This document shows, in pieces, positions 7,512 to 16,499 of a DNA stretch of 64,000 nt. A program made the position numbers and the translations under genes. Numbering within the stretch: position 1 is the first letter of the stretch; every line of letters starts with the position of its first letter. Source of the DNA: Pectinatus frisingensis (GTDB taxonomy: Bacteria > Bacillota > Negativicutes > Selenomonadales > Selenomonadaceae); NCBI RefSeq assembly GCF_015732285.1, contig NZ_WIQU01000046.1, positions 1 through 64,000 of the forward strand, written 5' to 3'. The notes under the pieces were generated by a model that made no database searches, had not been told where the DNA came from, and saw only the letters and a list, made by a program, of their open reading frames with translations.

Positions 7512-9047
7512 TTATAAATCATTGATAGATAAATTATTTCTGAATTGAACGGATTCAGCGATATGTTGTTCCGTTATATGTGGTTCACCAGTCAAATCGG
7601 CAATAGTCTGACCAACTTTTATAAGTCGATCGTAAGAACGGGCACTTAATTTCATCTGATCAAATATCGTTTTTAGCATAGTCTGGGCACTGTCTGTCAG
7701 GCGGCAGTGTTTTTTTATGAGAGCGTGATTCATTTGGGCATTGCAGTGCAGGTTATATCTTATCAGACGCTGGATTTGAATTTGCCGGGCTTTTTCTACT
7801 CTATTGCGTATGGAAGCAGAATTTTCGGTTTTTTTGTCATTCATCATTTCATTATAGTCGATACGCGGTACTTGGATGTGAATATCAATTCTGTCAAGCA
7901 GTGGTCCTGATATTTTCTTGGTGTAACGTTTTATTTCATGCGGGCTGCAAGTGCAGGGTCGGTCTTTGTCCCCGAGAAATCCGCACGGACATGGATTCAT
8001 GCTGGCAATAAGTGTGAAATGCGAGGGAAAAGTATAGGAAGCATTTACACGTGAGATGGATATTTTTTGATCCTCCAGCGGTTGACGTAGAACTTCAAGT
8101 GTTGATTTATTGAATTCTGGTAGTTCGTCTAAAAACAATACGCCATTATGGCTTAATGTGACTTCTCCAGGCTTGGGAATTGTTCCGCCGCCAATCATTC
8201 CGGCGTTGGAAATAGTGTGGTGGGGGCTGCGAAAGGGGCGTTGTGTTATGAGTCCGTTATCTCTTTTTAAAAGGCCGGCAATGCTATAAATTTTGGTAAC
8301 TTCGAGTGCTTCCTGTGAGCACATTTTTGGCAGGATAGTGGGCATTCGTCTGGCCAGCATGGTTTTGCCGGTGCCTGGAGCTCCGCACATGAGGACATTG
8401 TGACCGCCGGCTGCAGCTATTTCCAAAGCTCTTTTAGCCATGAATTGTCCCTGTACATCAGAAAAATCATCCATAATTTCATGTTGTGCAGTATTGTGAG
8501 AAAAATTGAAATTTTGTTTAGCTGGTGATAATGAAACCTGTCCAGTCAGAAAATCTATTAGTTCAGTTAATTTTTGAATAGGATGTATTTTAAGACCGTC
8601 AACCAATAACGCTTCCTGTTCATTGCCAGCTGGTAAAAACAACGTCGGTATATCTTGCTGGCGGCAGCGTATGGCTATAGGCAGTATACCTTGGATGCAT
8701 CGCAACTTTCCCTCCAGGGAAAGTTCACCGGCAAACATTGCGTTTTGACAGACATTTTGCGGTAACAAGCCATATACTGCTAAAATTGCCACAGCTATGG
8801 GTAAATCAAGACCGCAGCTGTCTTTTTTTAAATCGGCGGGAGCTAGATTAATGGTAATTTTTTTTGCCGGCAATTTTATACCGGTATTTTTAATTGCTGT
8901 TCTTACTCGCTCTTTAGCTTCACGGACAGCGGCATCGGGTAATCCGACAATATCAAAAGCCGGCAGGCCATTGGCTGAATCAGCTTCCACTTCTATAAGG
9001 ACACCGTCAATGCCGGCAGTTGTCGCACCAAATGTTTTGGCAAACAT
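7512..9047 (-). CDS. comM: ComM/YifB-type Mg-chelatase-like AAA+ ATPase
   Basis: A 511-residue AAA+ protein. ComM is a hexameric branch-migration helicase that helps integrate transformed DNA in competent bacteria. Motifs are FDIVGLPDAAVREAKERV near the N terminus, Walker A GAPGTGKTMLA, Walker B GVLFLDELPEF, FRSPHHT, NPCPCG and a C-terminal Mg-chelatase domain with SARSYDR. The start is the ATG at 9047 with AGGTGA upstream; a longer frame up to 9152 lacks a ribosome site and would overlap ubiX. Its closeness to the pilus locus is suggestive of a role in natural transformation, but no comEA/comEC gene is in the window. Confidence 0.9.
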   Translation of the reverse strand: MFAKTFGATTAGIDGVLIEVEADSANGLPAFDIVGLPDAAVREAKERVRTAIKNTGIKLPAKKITINLAPADLKKDSCGLDLPIAVAILAVYGLLPQNVCQNAMFAGELSLEGKLRCIQGILPIAIRCRQQDIPTLFLPAGNEQEALLVDGLKIHPIQKLTELIDFLTGQVSLSPAKQNFNFSHNTAQHEIMDDFSDVQGQFMAKRALEIAAAGGHNVLMCGAPGTGKTMLARRMPTILPKMCSQEALEVTKIYSIAGLLKRDNGLITQRPFRSPHHTISNAGMIGGGTIPKPGEVTLSHNGVLFLDELPEFNKSTLEVLRQPLEDQKISISRVNASYTFPSHFTLIASMNPCPCGFLGDKDRPCTCSPHEIKRYTKKISGPLLDRIDIHIQVPRIDYNEMMNDKKTENSASIRNRVEKARQIQIQRLIRYNLHCNAQMNHALIKKHCRLTDSAQTMLKTIFDQMKLSARSYDRLIKVGQTIADLTGEPHITEQHIAESVQFRNNLSINDL

Positions 9048-9063
9048 AGAAATCACCTGTCTT

Positions 9064-9639
9064 TTAATATTCGCCTGACCAACGATTAAATAAAGTGTTT
9101 TTGATATGCAATTGGTCGCAGATTTTTCCAACCATGATATTGACCAGATCATCTATTTTATCTGGTTTGTGGTAAAAACCGGGACATGCCGGAACAATTT
9201 TTATACCTATGCGGGATAATTTGAGCATATTTTCCAAATGGATAGGACTTAAAGGAGTTTCCCGCGGTACCAATACAAGCGGTCGTCCTTCTTTTATCGT
9301 AACGTCGGCAGCACGAATCAGGAGATTATCAGATATACCAGCTGCAATTGAACCAATGGTCTTCATTGAACAGGGAATGATAACCATTGCATCGCAGAGA
9401 AATGAACCGCTGGCAATAGCCGCTCCAATATCATCAACATTATATATGAAGTCGGCAAGATTTTTAATGGTCGGCATTGTTAAATCGCATTCATATTGTA
9501 ATACTTTCATACCGGAATGTGTTATTACAAGATGTGACTCAATATTGACCGAACGTAAAATTTTTAAAAATTTTAATGCATATATAGAACCACTGGCACC
9601 GGTTATACCAACGATGATACGCTTTCTTTCATTATTCAT
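9064..9639 (-). CDS. ubiX: Flavin prenyltransferase UbiX
   Basis: A 191-residue flavoprotein of the UbiX/Pad1 family, which makes prenylated FMN, the cofactor of UbiD-type decarboxylases. Visible: GITGASGSIYALKFLK (FMN-binding loop), VVIIPCSMKT-like segment MVIIPCSMKTIGSIAAG, DNLLIRAADV, and PLVLVPRETPLS near the end, with family-typical length. No UbiD gene lies in this window. It is tightly packed between yraN and comM. The start is the ATG at 9639, with no strong ribosome site, so translation may be coupled to yraN, whose stop is three bases away. Confidence 0.93.
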   Translation of the reverse strand: MNNERKRIIVGITGASGSIYALKFLKILRSVNIESHLVITHSGMKVLQYECDLTMPTIKNLADFIYNVDDIGAAIASGSFLCDAMVIIPCSMKTIGSIAAGISDNLLIRAADVTIKEGRPLVLVPRETPLSPIHLENMLKLSRIGIKIVPACPGFYHKPDKIDDLVNIMVGKICDQLHIKNTLFNRWSGEY

Positions 9640-9642
9640 ATA

Positions 9643-10002
9643 TCAGATTTCGAATGCTCCTTTTATGTGATTTAATCTATATTGGTCAGAAAAACTATAG
9701 TAAATTTCAATAATATCAAAACGATAAGAAATAGATGGATTTTGGTGCTGCGCTATATAAAGCTGGGCAGTATGAATGATTTTTTGTTGCTTCTTATGGT
9801 TTACTGCCTGTCCTGCCGTGCCGAAAAAATCATTTTTACGGGTTTTGACTTCTACAAATATGATCATTTTTTGCTGACGCACAATGAGATCAATTTCACC
9901 GTACTTTGTTGTATAATTTTTGGCTAGAATTGTATATCCATATTTCTTAAAATAGTCGGCAGCATATATTTCACCTAAATTGCCGATTTGTTTATTATTC
10001 AT
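9643..10002 (-). CDS. YraN/UPF0102 endonuclease-like protein
   Basis: A 119-residue protein of the YraN family. It has the restriction-endonuclease-like core motif: GNLGEIYAADYFKKYGY, YGEIDLIVR, and FVEVKTRK (Glu-x-Lys), followed by the QAVNHKKQQKI signature. Function is not established; a nuclease role is inferred from the fold. The start chosen is the ATG at 10002, matching the usual family N terminus. A longer frame to 10059 would run into the FlhB-like gene. In many Firmicutes this gene lies close to rnhB and ylqH, as here. Confidence 0.88.
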   Translation of the reverse strand: MNNKQIGNLGEIYAADYFKKYGYTILAKNYTTKYGEIDLIVRQQKMIIFVEVKTRKNDFFGTAGQAVNHKKQQKIIHTAQLYIAQHQNPSISYRFDIIEIYYSFSDQYRLNHIKGAFEI

Positions 10003-10012
10003 AATCGCAAAC

Positions 10013-10315
10013 TCATAAATCTGTTTTTGATTTATCACGTTTGTCGATGCGATAAACATAAGCTAATATTTCAGCTACTACAGCGTACATTTCAGGTGGG
10101 ATCTCACGATCCAGTTCTAATGCCATGAGCATACTGAGAAGGGTTTTATCTTGATATATTGGTACAGCATTGCGTTGAGCCGTTTGCAAAATGCTTTCGG
10201 CAGTGTAACCGCGGCCTTTGGCAATTACTCTGGGGGCTTTTCCCTCTTTTTCCCGATAGCGCAGGGCAACAGCCTGCCTGTCAGGAACAGTTGGTTCTTT
10301 TTCTTGGTCATCCAT
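10013..10315 (-). CDS. FlhB C-terminal-domain-like protein (YlqH type)
   Basis: A 100-residue soluble protein matching the cytoplasmic C-terminal domain of FlhB/EscU export switches: AVALRYREKEGKAPRVIAKGRG, then VPIYQDKTLLSMLMALELDREIPPEMYAVVAEILAYVY. The autocleavage NPTH loop of FlhB is absent and no membrane helices precede it. The small stand-alone form corresponds to Bacillus ylqH, which lies next to the FliK-like ylqG and rnhB exactly as here. Its role is unknown. The start ATG has TAGGAG ten bases upstream. Confidence 0.8.
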   Translation of the reverse strand: MDDQEKEPTVPDRQAVALRYREKEGKAPRVIAKGRGYTAESILQTAQRNAVPIYQDKTLLSMLMALELDREIPPEMYAVVAEILAYVYRIDKRDKSKTDL

Positions 10316-10340
10316 GATGAATTTACTCCTAAAATAAGGT

Positions 10341-12137
10341 TTAGTCTATGGCACCGATTTTTAATTCGGTGAGGACGAGTTTTGTTTTGTGGAGATAAGT
10401 ACGCAGTTCTGGCAGATAATCTTCAAATGCAATCGCTGTATTACCGTTGGAAAAGGCCAAACGAATATTCAACTGTTGTTTATTATACAGGCGCAGAACA
10501 ATTTCTACCGCACCGGCGTTTTCTGTTAAACAGCATACCCGAAACCAGGTTTCATGTTGTTCTTCATCAGAATTTGAACCTTTGTGCTTGTCATCATAGA
10601 TATTAATATAGGCTGGGTAGCTTTTTTGCTCGTCAAAAAATATAGGAATGATAAAATCTAATGATTTTTGGGTAAGTGCTGTTGCGGAACCGGTTGAAAA
10701 AGAGTTGTTCATTATTTTAGAAAAATCGTTGATATCTTTTCCTGATTGTTTTAATGATTCCGCACCGGTTTCATTAATAGTGCTGATGTCACTAAGCTGG
10801 ATAAAAGCCCATAATTTTGCCAGATTGGGTAAACCTTGTTTATCTGTTGCCTGCGTGATGAGCCCCGGCATATTAGTGGTGATGACTTGTAGAACTTTTT
10901 GAAGCTGTGCGGCCTGATTGTCAGGTAAAGTAGTTTGTGTTCCGTTTATAAAGTTTTTTATTAAAGTGATATCAGTAGAAGTTAATTCGTTGTTCTGTAA
11001 GGCAAGCTGGCCTAATTCACGTAGAGCATTGATAGATTGAGGCGTATTATTAAATAAATCAGGTAATAAAGGCATCTGAGAATTTACCACTGCTGGTGTG
11101 TCAAGTACCTGACTAGTTGTTGCATCCGCTATAATTGAAGTGTTGATATTTGCTTTGATAGCAGCAGCCTGTTTTAAAATTTCACCGGTAGGGATAGTAG
11201 CGTTGTTTTCTTTTAATACAGAAGAATTTGTTTCAATTACAGATGGTGGAGCAGAAACATTTTCTTTGCTGATAGATGTGGTGTTTTCAATAATAGAAGT
11301 GGCAGATGTACTTTTATCAGTTGCTGTATTTGTTGCTATATTATCGGAAGAATGAGCCGAAACGATTGGGCGAGAGTCCTTGATAGCCGGTGTTATATCG
11401 GACGGAGAAGAACTGTCAATGGATTGCCGGGCAGCAGTCTCAGTATTGTCAGCCGATTGTTCTGTGGTTGCGGTTGGTTTGGTAAAGGTTATTAATGCAT
11501 CATCTTTAAATAGGGCAGTTAAAGCATTTTTCAATGATTGCAAGGGTTGATTGATGGGAGTGTTAATTTCAACGGAGGAATCATTGGATTTTAAAAGTTG
11601 TTTCAGGGTGTCTGGCAGCTCGGAAAAATCTTGACCATTAAGGAGTTTGAATGCGGTTTTTACTAAGTCAACTGTTGTAGGCATGTCTCCTGTCTGCGCT
11701 GTCAATGAACGAAAAGATGTTAAAATAGTTTTTATGTCAGTTGGTAATTCTGTAAAATCACCATTTTCCATTAGATCACCTAATTGGGTAAGAAATTTCC
11801 CCAAAGTAGCAAGCTGATCAAAGGTATAGCGGCGTATTTGCAAAGTATCCCCCAGACTTTGTGCCAAAGTTTTATCAAGTGAAAAAGAGTTTTGTAATAT
11901 ATCTTGTACTAATTGTTGTAGTTCAGGAGATAAACTGTTGATGGAACTATCTTGCATATTGGCTATTTCTGATAAGATACCGGATAAATCAGAAACAGCA
12001 TTTTTTATAGACAGATTGGTTTGAGGACGCGAATCAGAAGGGTCACTTACTATTGGGTCAGATGAAGTGCTTTTGATAGGAACTGTTGGTTGTGAATTTG
12101 TTGCATTGGTCGGATTTATTCCTGTTTGCAGCGGCAT
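10341..12137 (-). CDS. FliK-like protein (YlqG type)
   Basis: A 598-residue Ser/Thr/Asn-rich protein. The long central part (about residues 200-350) is low complexity and probably disordered. The C-terminal segment, with WFRVCCLTENAGAVEIVLRL and LNIRLAFSNGNTAIAFEDYLPELR, resembles the Flg_hook domain of hook-length control protein FliK, which interacts with the FlhB switch. Its partner-like FlhB fragment follows directly. No other flagellar gene is in the window. The start ATG has AAGGGGG upstream. Family membership is judged on the C terminus and the gene pair. Confidence 0.7.
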   Translation of the reverse strand: MPLQTGINPTNATNSQPTVPIKSTSSDPIVSDPSDSRPQTNLSIKNAVSDLSGILSEIANMQDSSINSLSPELQQLVQDILQNSFSLDKTLAQSLGDTLQIRRYTFDQLATLGKFLTQLGDLMENGDFTELPTDIKTILTSFRSLTAQTGDMPTTVDLVKTAFKLLNGQDFSELPDTLKQLLKSNDSSVEINTPINQPLQSLKNALTALFKDDALITFTKPTATTEQSADNTETAARQSIDSSSPSDITPAIKDSRPIVSAHSSDNIATNTATDKSTSATSIIENTTSISKENVSAPPSVIETNSSVLKENNATIPTGEILKQAAAIKANINTSIIADATTSQVLDTPAVVNSQMPLLPDLFNNTPQSINALRELGQLALQNNELTSTDITLIKNFINGTQTTLPDNQAAQLQKVLQVITTNMPGLITQATDKQGLPNLAKLWAFIQLSDISTINETGAESLKQSGKDINDFSKIMNNSFSTGSATALTQKSLDFIIPIFFDEQKSYPAYINIYDDKHKGSNSDEEQHETWFRVCCLTENAGAVEIVLRLYNKQQLNIRLAFSNGNTAIAFEDYLPELRTYLHKTKLVLTELKIGAID

Positions 12138-12150
12138 GAGTATTTCCCCC

Positions 12151-12918
12151 TTAATCGCTGAGCATTGATTTTATCGGTTCAAAGGAACGTCGATGTAAAG
12201 GACAAGGACCGTATTCTGTAAGAGCGATAACATGTTGTTTTGTCCCATAGCCTTTGTGCTGAGAAAAACCATATTGTGGGTATTGTCTATCATATTGTAT
12301 CATCAATCGATCTCGTTCCACTTTGGCGACTATAGAGGCAGCTGCAATAGAAGCACTTTTTGCGTCTCCTTTGATTATTGACAAATGGGGAATTTCAAGA
12401 TCATCAAGAGGAGTGGCATCTATGAGTACTTCTTGTGGTACTGTTGGCAGATCATAGATTGCGTTATACATGGCATTCATTGAAGCTTGATATATATTTA
12501 TGCGGTCAATTGTTTTTTCATCGATAAAAGAACGGCTTATTGCTATTGCCTGGTCAAGAATCTGCTGGTAGATTTTTTCTCGGGCGGCAGCAGATAATTT
12601 TTTCGAATCATTTAATTTAGGAATATAACAACCGAGCGGCAATATAACTGCTGCAGCAATCACCGGACCGGCCAGTGGACCACGGCCGGCTTCATCGACT
12701 CCGGCAATATATTTTAATCCCTGCGCATTGAAATGATATTCATATTTATATAAATTATGCAGTCGTTTTTTTTCGGCCTGCTCATTTTTATAATGTGATA
12801 AAAGTCTTTTTACTGTTTTACGTTCATCTATTTGCAGGGCAGTGAGTAAATTTTCTGATACTTGCGGAGATGACAGTAAGACAGCAATATCTTTAGTGGA
12901 TAAATTTGTAAGATTCAT
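12151..12918 (-). CDS. rnhB: Ribonuclease HII
   Basis: Removes ribonucleotides and RNA primers from RNA:DNA hybrids. The 255-residue protein has the catalytic DEAGRGPLAGPVIAAAVIL motif, NDSKKLS, IDEKTIDRINIYQASMNAM, the LIDA and IKGDAKSASIAAASIVAKV-like segments (read in two parts: IIKGDAKSASIAAASIVAKV is 20 residues) and YGFSQHKGYGTKQH. About 65 extra N-terminal residues precede the catalytic core, as in Bacillus RnhB. The start is the ATG at 12918 with AGGTG upstream; an extension to 12969 has no ribosome site. It leads a set with the FliK- and FlhB-like genes. Confidence 0.95.
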   Translation of the reverse strand: MNLTNLSTKDIAVLLSSPQVSENLLTALQIDERKTVKRLLSHYKNEQAEKKRLHNLYKYEYHFNAQGLKYIAGVDEAGRGPLAGPVIAAAVILPLGCYIPKLNDSKKLSAAAREKIYQQILDQAIAISRSFIDEKTIDRINIYQASMNAMYNAIYDLPTVPQEVLIDATPLDDLEIPHLSIIKGDAKSASIAAASIVAKVERDRLMIQYDRQYPQYGFSQHKGYGTKQHVIALTEYGPCPLHRRSFEPIKSMLSD

Positions 12919-12960
12919 AATAGCACCTGTGGTAAATAATATTTTATATGATGTAAAAAT

Positions 12961-13000
12961 AAAATACACCTTATAGTTAATTCTTTATAAGGTGTATTTT
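12961..13000 (-). terminator. Intrinsic terminator of the racemase gene
   Basis: A perfect 15-bp inverted repeat (12961-12975 and 12986-13000) around a 10-base loop, with T-rich sequence on both sides, so it could act in both directions. It separates the racemase gene from rnhB on the minus strand. Confidence 0.85.
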
Positions 13001-13082
13001 TTCCTTGTTAAGTTTGTAATTTTATAAAATTTTGTTAATTAATTGGTTTAATTGGTATGATCAGCTGAGCGATAAACGCTGT

Positions 13083-13784
13083 TCACAGGTAGCTTTTACA
13101 TGGAGCTCCGGCAAAACGTACAGCAGATTCTGCCAAAACCTGAGTAGCATCGATAAAATGCCCGGCAATATTATAAGTTTTAATTGCCAGAGGCATTTCT
13201 GTGCAGCCAAGTATAAATGAAGCAGCACCTTCTTGACGCATTTTTTGTAATACAGATTGAAAAGGCTGGGTACTATAGTTGTCATTACCGGCCTTGACTC
13301 CTTCAAAAATTATTTTGTGGCATATTTCTTTTCCTGCATCATCAGGGACTGATACGTTAATATTAAATTTGGCAAATATTTTATTGTAAATACCGGAAGT
13401 ATATGTGCCGCCGGAGGCAAGCAGACCAACATGATGAATTTGCTTACTGACACAGTATTTCGCTGTTTCTTCAATCATATTCAAAAATGGCACACGTAAA
13501 TGTGGCTGCAGCTTTGGTAAAAAGAAATGCGCTGTGTTGCATGACATTATTAAGAAATCGGCACCGGCATCAGTAAGTCGATCAGCTGATTGCAAAAGCT
13601 GAGAAACCGGAGATGGACCTTTTCCCCAAATGGCTTCAGAACGATCTGGAATGGATGTGTTATTATCAACAATGACATGAATATGATCCTGATCTTTTTG
13701 TGCATTGGTCGATAAAATGATTTTTCTTAGAAGATCAACTGTAGCCATTGGTCCCATACCGCCGATAATTCCGATAGTTTTCAT
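13083..13784 (-). CDS. Aspartate/glutamate racemase family protein
   Basis: A 233-residue cofactor-independent racemase. It begins MKTIGIIGGMGPMATVDLL and has the two catalytic cysteines expected for aspartate/glutamate racemases, in MSCNTAH and LGCTEMPL. It would interconvert L- and D-aspartate or a related amino acid; specificity cannot be read. AGAGGTG precedes the ATG at 13784; a GTG three codons earlier is part of that site. It is divergent from a LysR-type regulator that probably controls it, and the pair is set into an otherwise conserved housekeeping run (rbgA ... rnhB). Confidence 0.88.
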   Translation of the reverse strand: MKTIGIIGGMGPMATVDLLRKIILSTNAQKDQDHIHVIVDNNTSIPDRSEAIWGKGPSPVSQLLQSADRLTDAGADFLIMSCNTAHFFLPKLQPHLRVPFLNMIEETAKYCVSKQIHHVGLLASGGTYTSGIYNKIFAKFNINVSVPDDAGKEICHKIIFEGVKAGNDNYSTQPFQSVLQKMRQEGAASFILGCTEMPLAIKTYNIAGHFIDATQVLAESAVRFAGAPCKSYL

Positions 13785-13822
13785 TTTTGACACCTCTGAA
13801 ATATGCTTTATTGCTTGTTTTT

Positions 13823-13851
13823 AGCATAGCATTGCGCAATAATATAATCAA
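13823..13851 (-). promoter_or_regulatory. Racemase promoter with embedded palindrome
   Basis: On the minus strand TTGATT (13846-13851) and TATGCT (13823-13828) are spaced 17 bp. A perfect palindrome, ATTGCGCAAT (13831-13840), lies inside the spacer. It is a natural candidate operator for the divergently encoded LysR regulator. Confidence 0.5.
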
Positions 13852-13904
13852 ATACATATAATTATATAATTTCTATAAAAATAAATTATAACGAGGTGAA
13901 AGTC

Positions 13905-14861
13905 ATGCAAAGTATGGAATATGTTTATGCGGTTTATTGTGAAAAAAGTTTTTCAGCAGCAGCCCGTAAGCTTTTTATTTCCCAACCGGCTTTAAGTAGT
14001 ACTGTAAAAAAAGTAGAAAAAGAATTGGGAATGCCGCTGTTTGATCGCTCTGCCTTCCCCATTCAATTGACCACAGCTGGCAAGGCCTATATTAAGGCGG
14101 CCAAACAAATTTTGACCATACAAAAGAATTTTAAAAGTTATGTGGGAGATTTGGCAAATTTACAAAGTGGTAATCTATCATTAGGTGGAACAAATTTTTT
14201 TGCATCATGTATGTTGCCATTTATGATAAAGGCTTTTAGTAAAAACTGTCCAAAGATTCAATTGCGTATCACTGAATCAGATTCAGCTGACCTTTATGCA
14301 AGACTGCTGACTGATGAAATAGACTTGATAGTTGACAGTGGTTTATATAATATAAATTTTTATGAGAGTATATCACTTATGGAAGATCATATTTTATTGG
14401 CCGTGCCAAGTAATAATATACAGAATAAAAGTCATAGTGCCGCCCAATTGACACAAAAGGATATCATAGCGGGGACAGTTAATAATGAAAATATTCCCGC
14501 TGTGGCATTGGCCGATTTCGCCGAGGAGGAGTTTTTATTGTTGGGACGTGGCAACGATATGTATCGACGTTCACTGGAATTATGCCGCAATAGTGGATTT
14601 TCCCCTAAGGTTAGGCTTTATTTAAATCAGCTCATGACGGCTTATCATATGGCAAGGCAGGGATTGGGCATAACTTTTCTTACTGATTCATTGGTGCGAA
14701 AATCGATGCTTAGTGATGCGTTAGTATATTATAAAATAAAAGATCCTGCCGCTGTGCGAAAAATATTTATAGCATATAGGAAAAATGCCTATCAGACATC
14801 CGCAATGCGGGAGTTTATCCGTCTCAGCCGTAATCTTTATAGTAAATCGCCTGTTAAGTAA
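13905..14861 (+). CDS. LysR-family transcriptional regulator
   Basis: A 318-residue regulator with an N-terminal winged helix-turn-helix (about residues 1-60, KSFSAAARKLFISQPALSSTVKKVE), a linker helix and a periplasmic-binding-like effector domain (about 90-300). The ATG at 13905 follows GAGGTG, whose GTG is an in-frame but less likely start. It is divergent from the Asp/Glu racemase gene, the usual arrangement for a LysR regulator and its target. The effector is unknown; an amino acid is plausible from the context only. Confidence 0.9.
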   Translation: MQSMEYVYAVYCEKSFSAAARKLFISQPALSSTVKKVEKELGMPLFDRSAFPIQLTTAGKAYIKAAKQILTIQKNFKSYVGDLANLQSGNLSLGGTNFFASCMLPFMIKAFSKNCPKIQLRITESDSADLYARLLTDEIDLIVDSGLYNINFYESISLMEDHILLAVPSNNIQNKSHSAAQLTQKDIIAGTVNNENIPAVALADFAEEEFLLLGRGNDMYRRSLELCRNSGFSPKVRLYLNQLMTAYHMARQGLGITFLTDSLVRKSMLSDALVYYKIKDPAAVRKIFIAYRKNAYQTSAMREFIRLSRNLYSKSPVK

Positions 14862-14864
14862 AAA

Positions 14865-14886
14865 CACCCCTGTGTTATCAAGGGTG
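14865..14886 (-). terminator. Terminator of rbgA
   Basis: On the minus strand a CACCCT/AGGGGTG hairpin with one bulged base is followed by five T residues. It lies about 35 bases beyond the rbgA stop and just past the convergent LysR gene. Confidence 0.65.
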
Positions 14887-14922
14887 AGATTGGGCTGGAA
14901 ATTATTTAGTTGTAGATGGTAA

Positions 14923-15795
14923 TCAGGCTTGTGGTGATTCCAAGGAAATTTTCCCTAACCGGCCGCTGCGAAAATCTGTAAAGACAGCTGTAATAGTTTT
15001 TTCTTCATCAATGGCACCACCCTTTATCAAATAACCCCGTTTTTTCCCAATCAGTGACAATAAATCTTCGTTTGCAGTGGGGATTTCGGTAAGTTTAAAA
15101 CGATTCTGCAGCGCATGTGGATAATGCTCTTTGAGAAAATCCAAAAGGGATAATACAACATTGTTTTTGTCGTATACATCATCATTTATCGCTCCGGTAA
15201 AAGCAAGATTGAGTCCTACTGAAGGATCATCAAATTTGGGCCACAAAAGACCTGGCATGTCAAGTAAGTCGATGTTTTTGCCTATTCGTATCCATTGTTT
15301 GGCACGAGTGACACCAGGGCGATTTTCGGTTTTAGCGGCAATTGTACCGGCCAGACGATTAATAAGGGATGATTTACCGACATTAGGTATGCCAACAATC
15401 ATGGCACGGGCACTGCGTGCTTTAGCACCTTGGGCAGAAAAACGAGAGGTTTGTTTTTCTGTCAGCCGGGCAATTGTCTGGGTAAGTTCTTTAATATTTT
15501 TCCCTTTTACAGAGTCTATGGACAAAGCTGACTTACCCATGCGCTTGTAAAATTTTATCCATTCACGGGTAATGCCGCTGTCAGCTAAATCAGCTTTGTT
15601 TAAGACAATTATATGTGGTTTATTACCTATCAATCCCATAATTATAGGATTAGAGCTGGATAGGGGAATGCGGGCATCGAGAAGTTCAACTATTATATCG
15701 ACTACTTTTAGATTTTCTTCGATCAGACGGCGGGCTTTGGCCATATGGCCGGGAAACCACTGAACTGTAGTAAGAGGTCTTTTTTGTTCATCCAT
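14923..15795 (-). CDS. rbgA: Ribosome biogenesis GTPase RbgA (YlqF)
   Basis: A 290-residue circularly permuted GTPase that acts late in 50S subunit assembly. The G motifs appear in permuted order: NKADL (G4) near residue 70, then GIPNVGKSS (G1) near 135, and DMPGL (G3). The N terminus VQWFPGHMAKARR is the family signature. The ATG at 15795 has AAGGTGA upstream; the GTG three codons before lies in that site. Neighbouring genes are lepB and rplS upstream, the standard Firmicutes order; a racemase/LysR insertion separates it from rnhB. Confidence 0.95.
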   Translation of the reverse strand: MDEQKRPLTTVQWFPGHMAKARRLIEENLKVVDIIVELLDARIPLSSSNPIIMGLIGNKPHIIVLNKADLADSGITREWIKFYKRMGKSALSIDSVKGKNIKELTQTIARLTEKQTSRFSAQGAKARSARAMIVGIPNVGKSSLINRLAGTIAAKTENRPGVTRAKQWIRIGKNIDLLDMPGLLWPKFDDPSVGLNLAFTGAINDDVYDKNNVVLSLLDFLKEHYPHALQNRFKLTEIPTANEDLLSLIGKKRGYLIKGGAIDEEKTITAVFTDFRSGRLGKISLESPQA

Positions 15796-15822
15796 TTTAG
15801 TCACCTTTTTTATTTATTGAAA

Positions 15823-15848
15823 AAACGTCGGTGTTTTTACCGACGTTT
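15823..15848 (-). terminator. Terminator after lepB
   Basis: A 10-bp perfect inverted repeat, AAACGTCGGT/ACCGACGTTT, with a six-base loop and a following T-tract on the minus strand, between lepB and rbgA. Confidence 0.85.
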
Positions 15849-15899
15849 GATTTCTATTCATCAGAATTATTAAAACGATGAGACTATATTGCAGTAAAT

Positions 15900-16424
15900 T
15901 CACGGTAAGGTATGTAAATTACTTAAAGGCCAAAAAACCAGCACGGCCTTACCTTTTATCAAATCAAACGGAACGAAGCCAACATCGGGGAAACGACTGT
16001 CTTCAGAATTATTGCGATTATCTCCCATCACGAATATATGTCCGTCTGGTATGGTGGTGAGTGGATAATCACCTCTAGTCTGGCTTAAGATGAAAGGTTC
16101 ATTTTGCAGTTGATTATTTACAAAAACATGACCATCTTTGATTTCGATGGTATCACCAGGAATAGCGATGACTCTTTTAATGAAGTCACGGCTGGGATCG
16201 CGGGGATATTGGAATACCAATATTTCTCCTTTTTTCGGAGTACGAAAATGATAGATGAATTTATTTACTACTAAACGTTCATGGCTGAGTAGGGTTGGCT
16301 GCATAGATGGGCCGTCGACCAGATAAAGTTCAACTATAAAGTGACGTATAAATAAAGCAAGTACTATTGCAATGACAATTGATATAATCCAATCTTTAAG
16401 TTCGGCACCCAACGATTTATTCAT
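15900..16424 (-). CDS. lepB: Type I signal peptidase
   Basis: A 174-residue single-pass membrane protease that removes signal peptides from exported proteins. After a membrane helix (about residues 10-30) come the catalytic serine motif DGPSMQPTL, the lysine motif RDFIKRVIAIPGD, and the box GDNRNNSEDSR. The size matches Gram-positive-type SipS proteins rather than the larger E. coli LepB. The ATG at 16424 has GGAGGC upstream; the frame extends further without a ribosome site. It lies between rplS and rbgA, in the usual place. Confidence 0.95.
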   Translation of the reverse strand: MNKSLGAELKDWIISIVIAIVLALFIRHFIVELYLVDGPSMQPTLLSHERLVVNKFIYHFRTPKKGEILVFQYPRDPSRDFIKRVIAIPGDTIEIKDGHVFVNNQLQNEPFILSQTRGDYPLTTIPDGHIFVMGDNRNNSEDSRFPDVGFVPFDLIKGKAVLVFWPLSNLHTLP

Positions 16425-16463
16425 ATTCAGCCTCCAAAGGTAAATTTTAGTTAAAAATAAAGA

Positions 16464-16485
16464 GGACTGCCTCAAGCCGCAGTCC
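16464..16485 (-). terminator. Terminator of rplS
   Basis: On the minus strand GGACTGC and GCAGTCC form a 7-bp stem followed by a T-rich run, directly after rplS. The next gene, lepB, begins about 40 bases on. Confidence 0.75.
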
Positions 16486-16499
16486 CCAATAATGAATTA

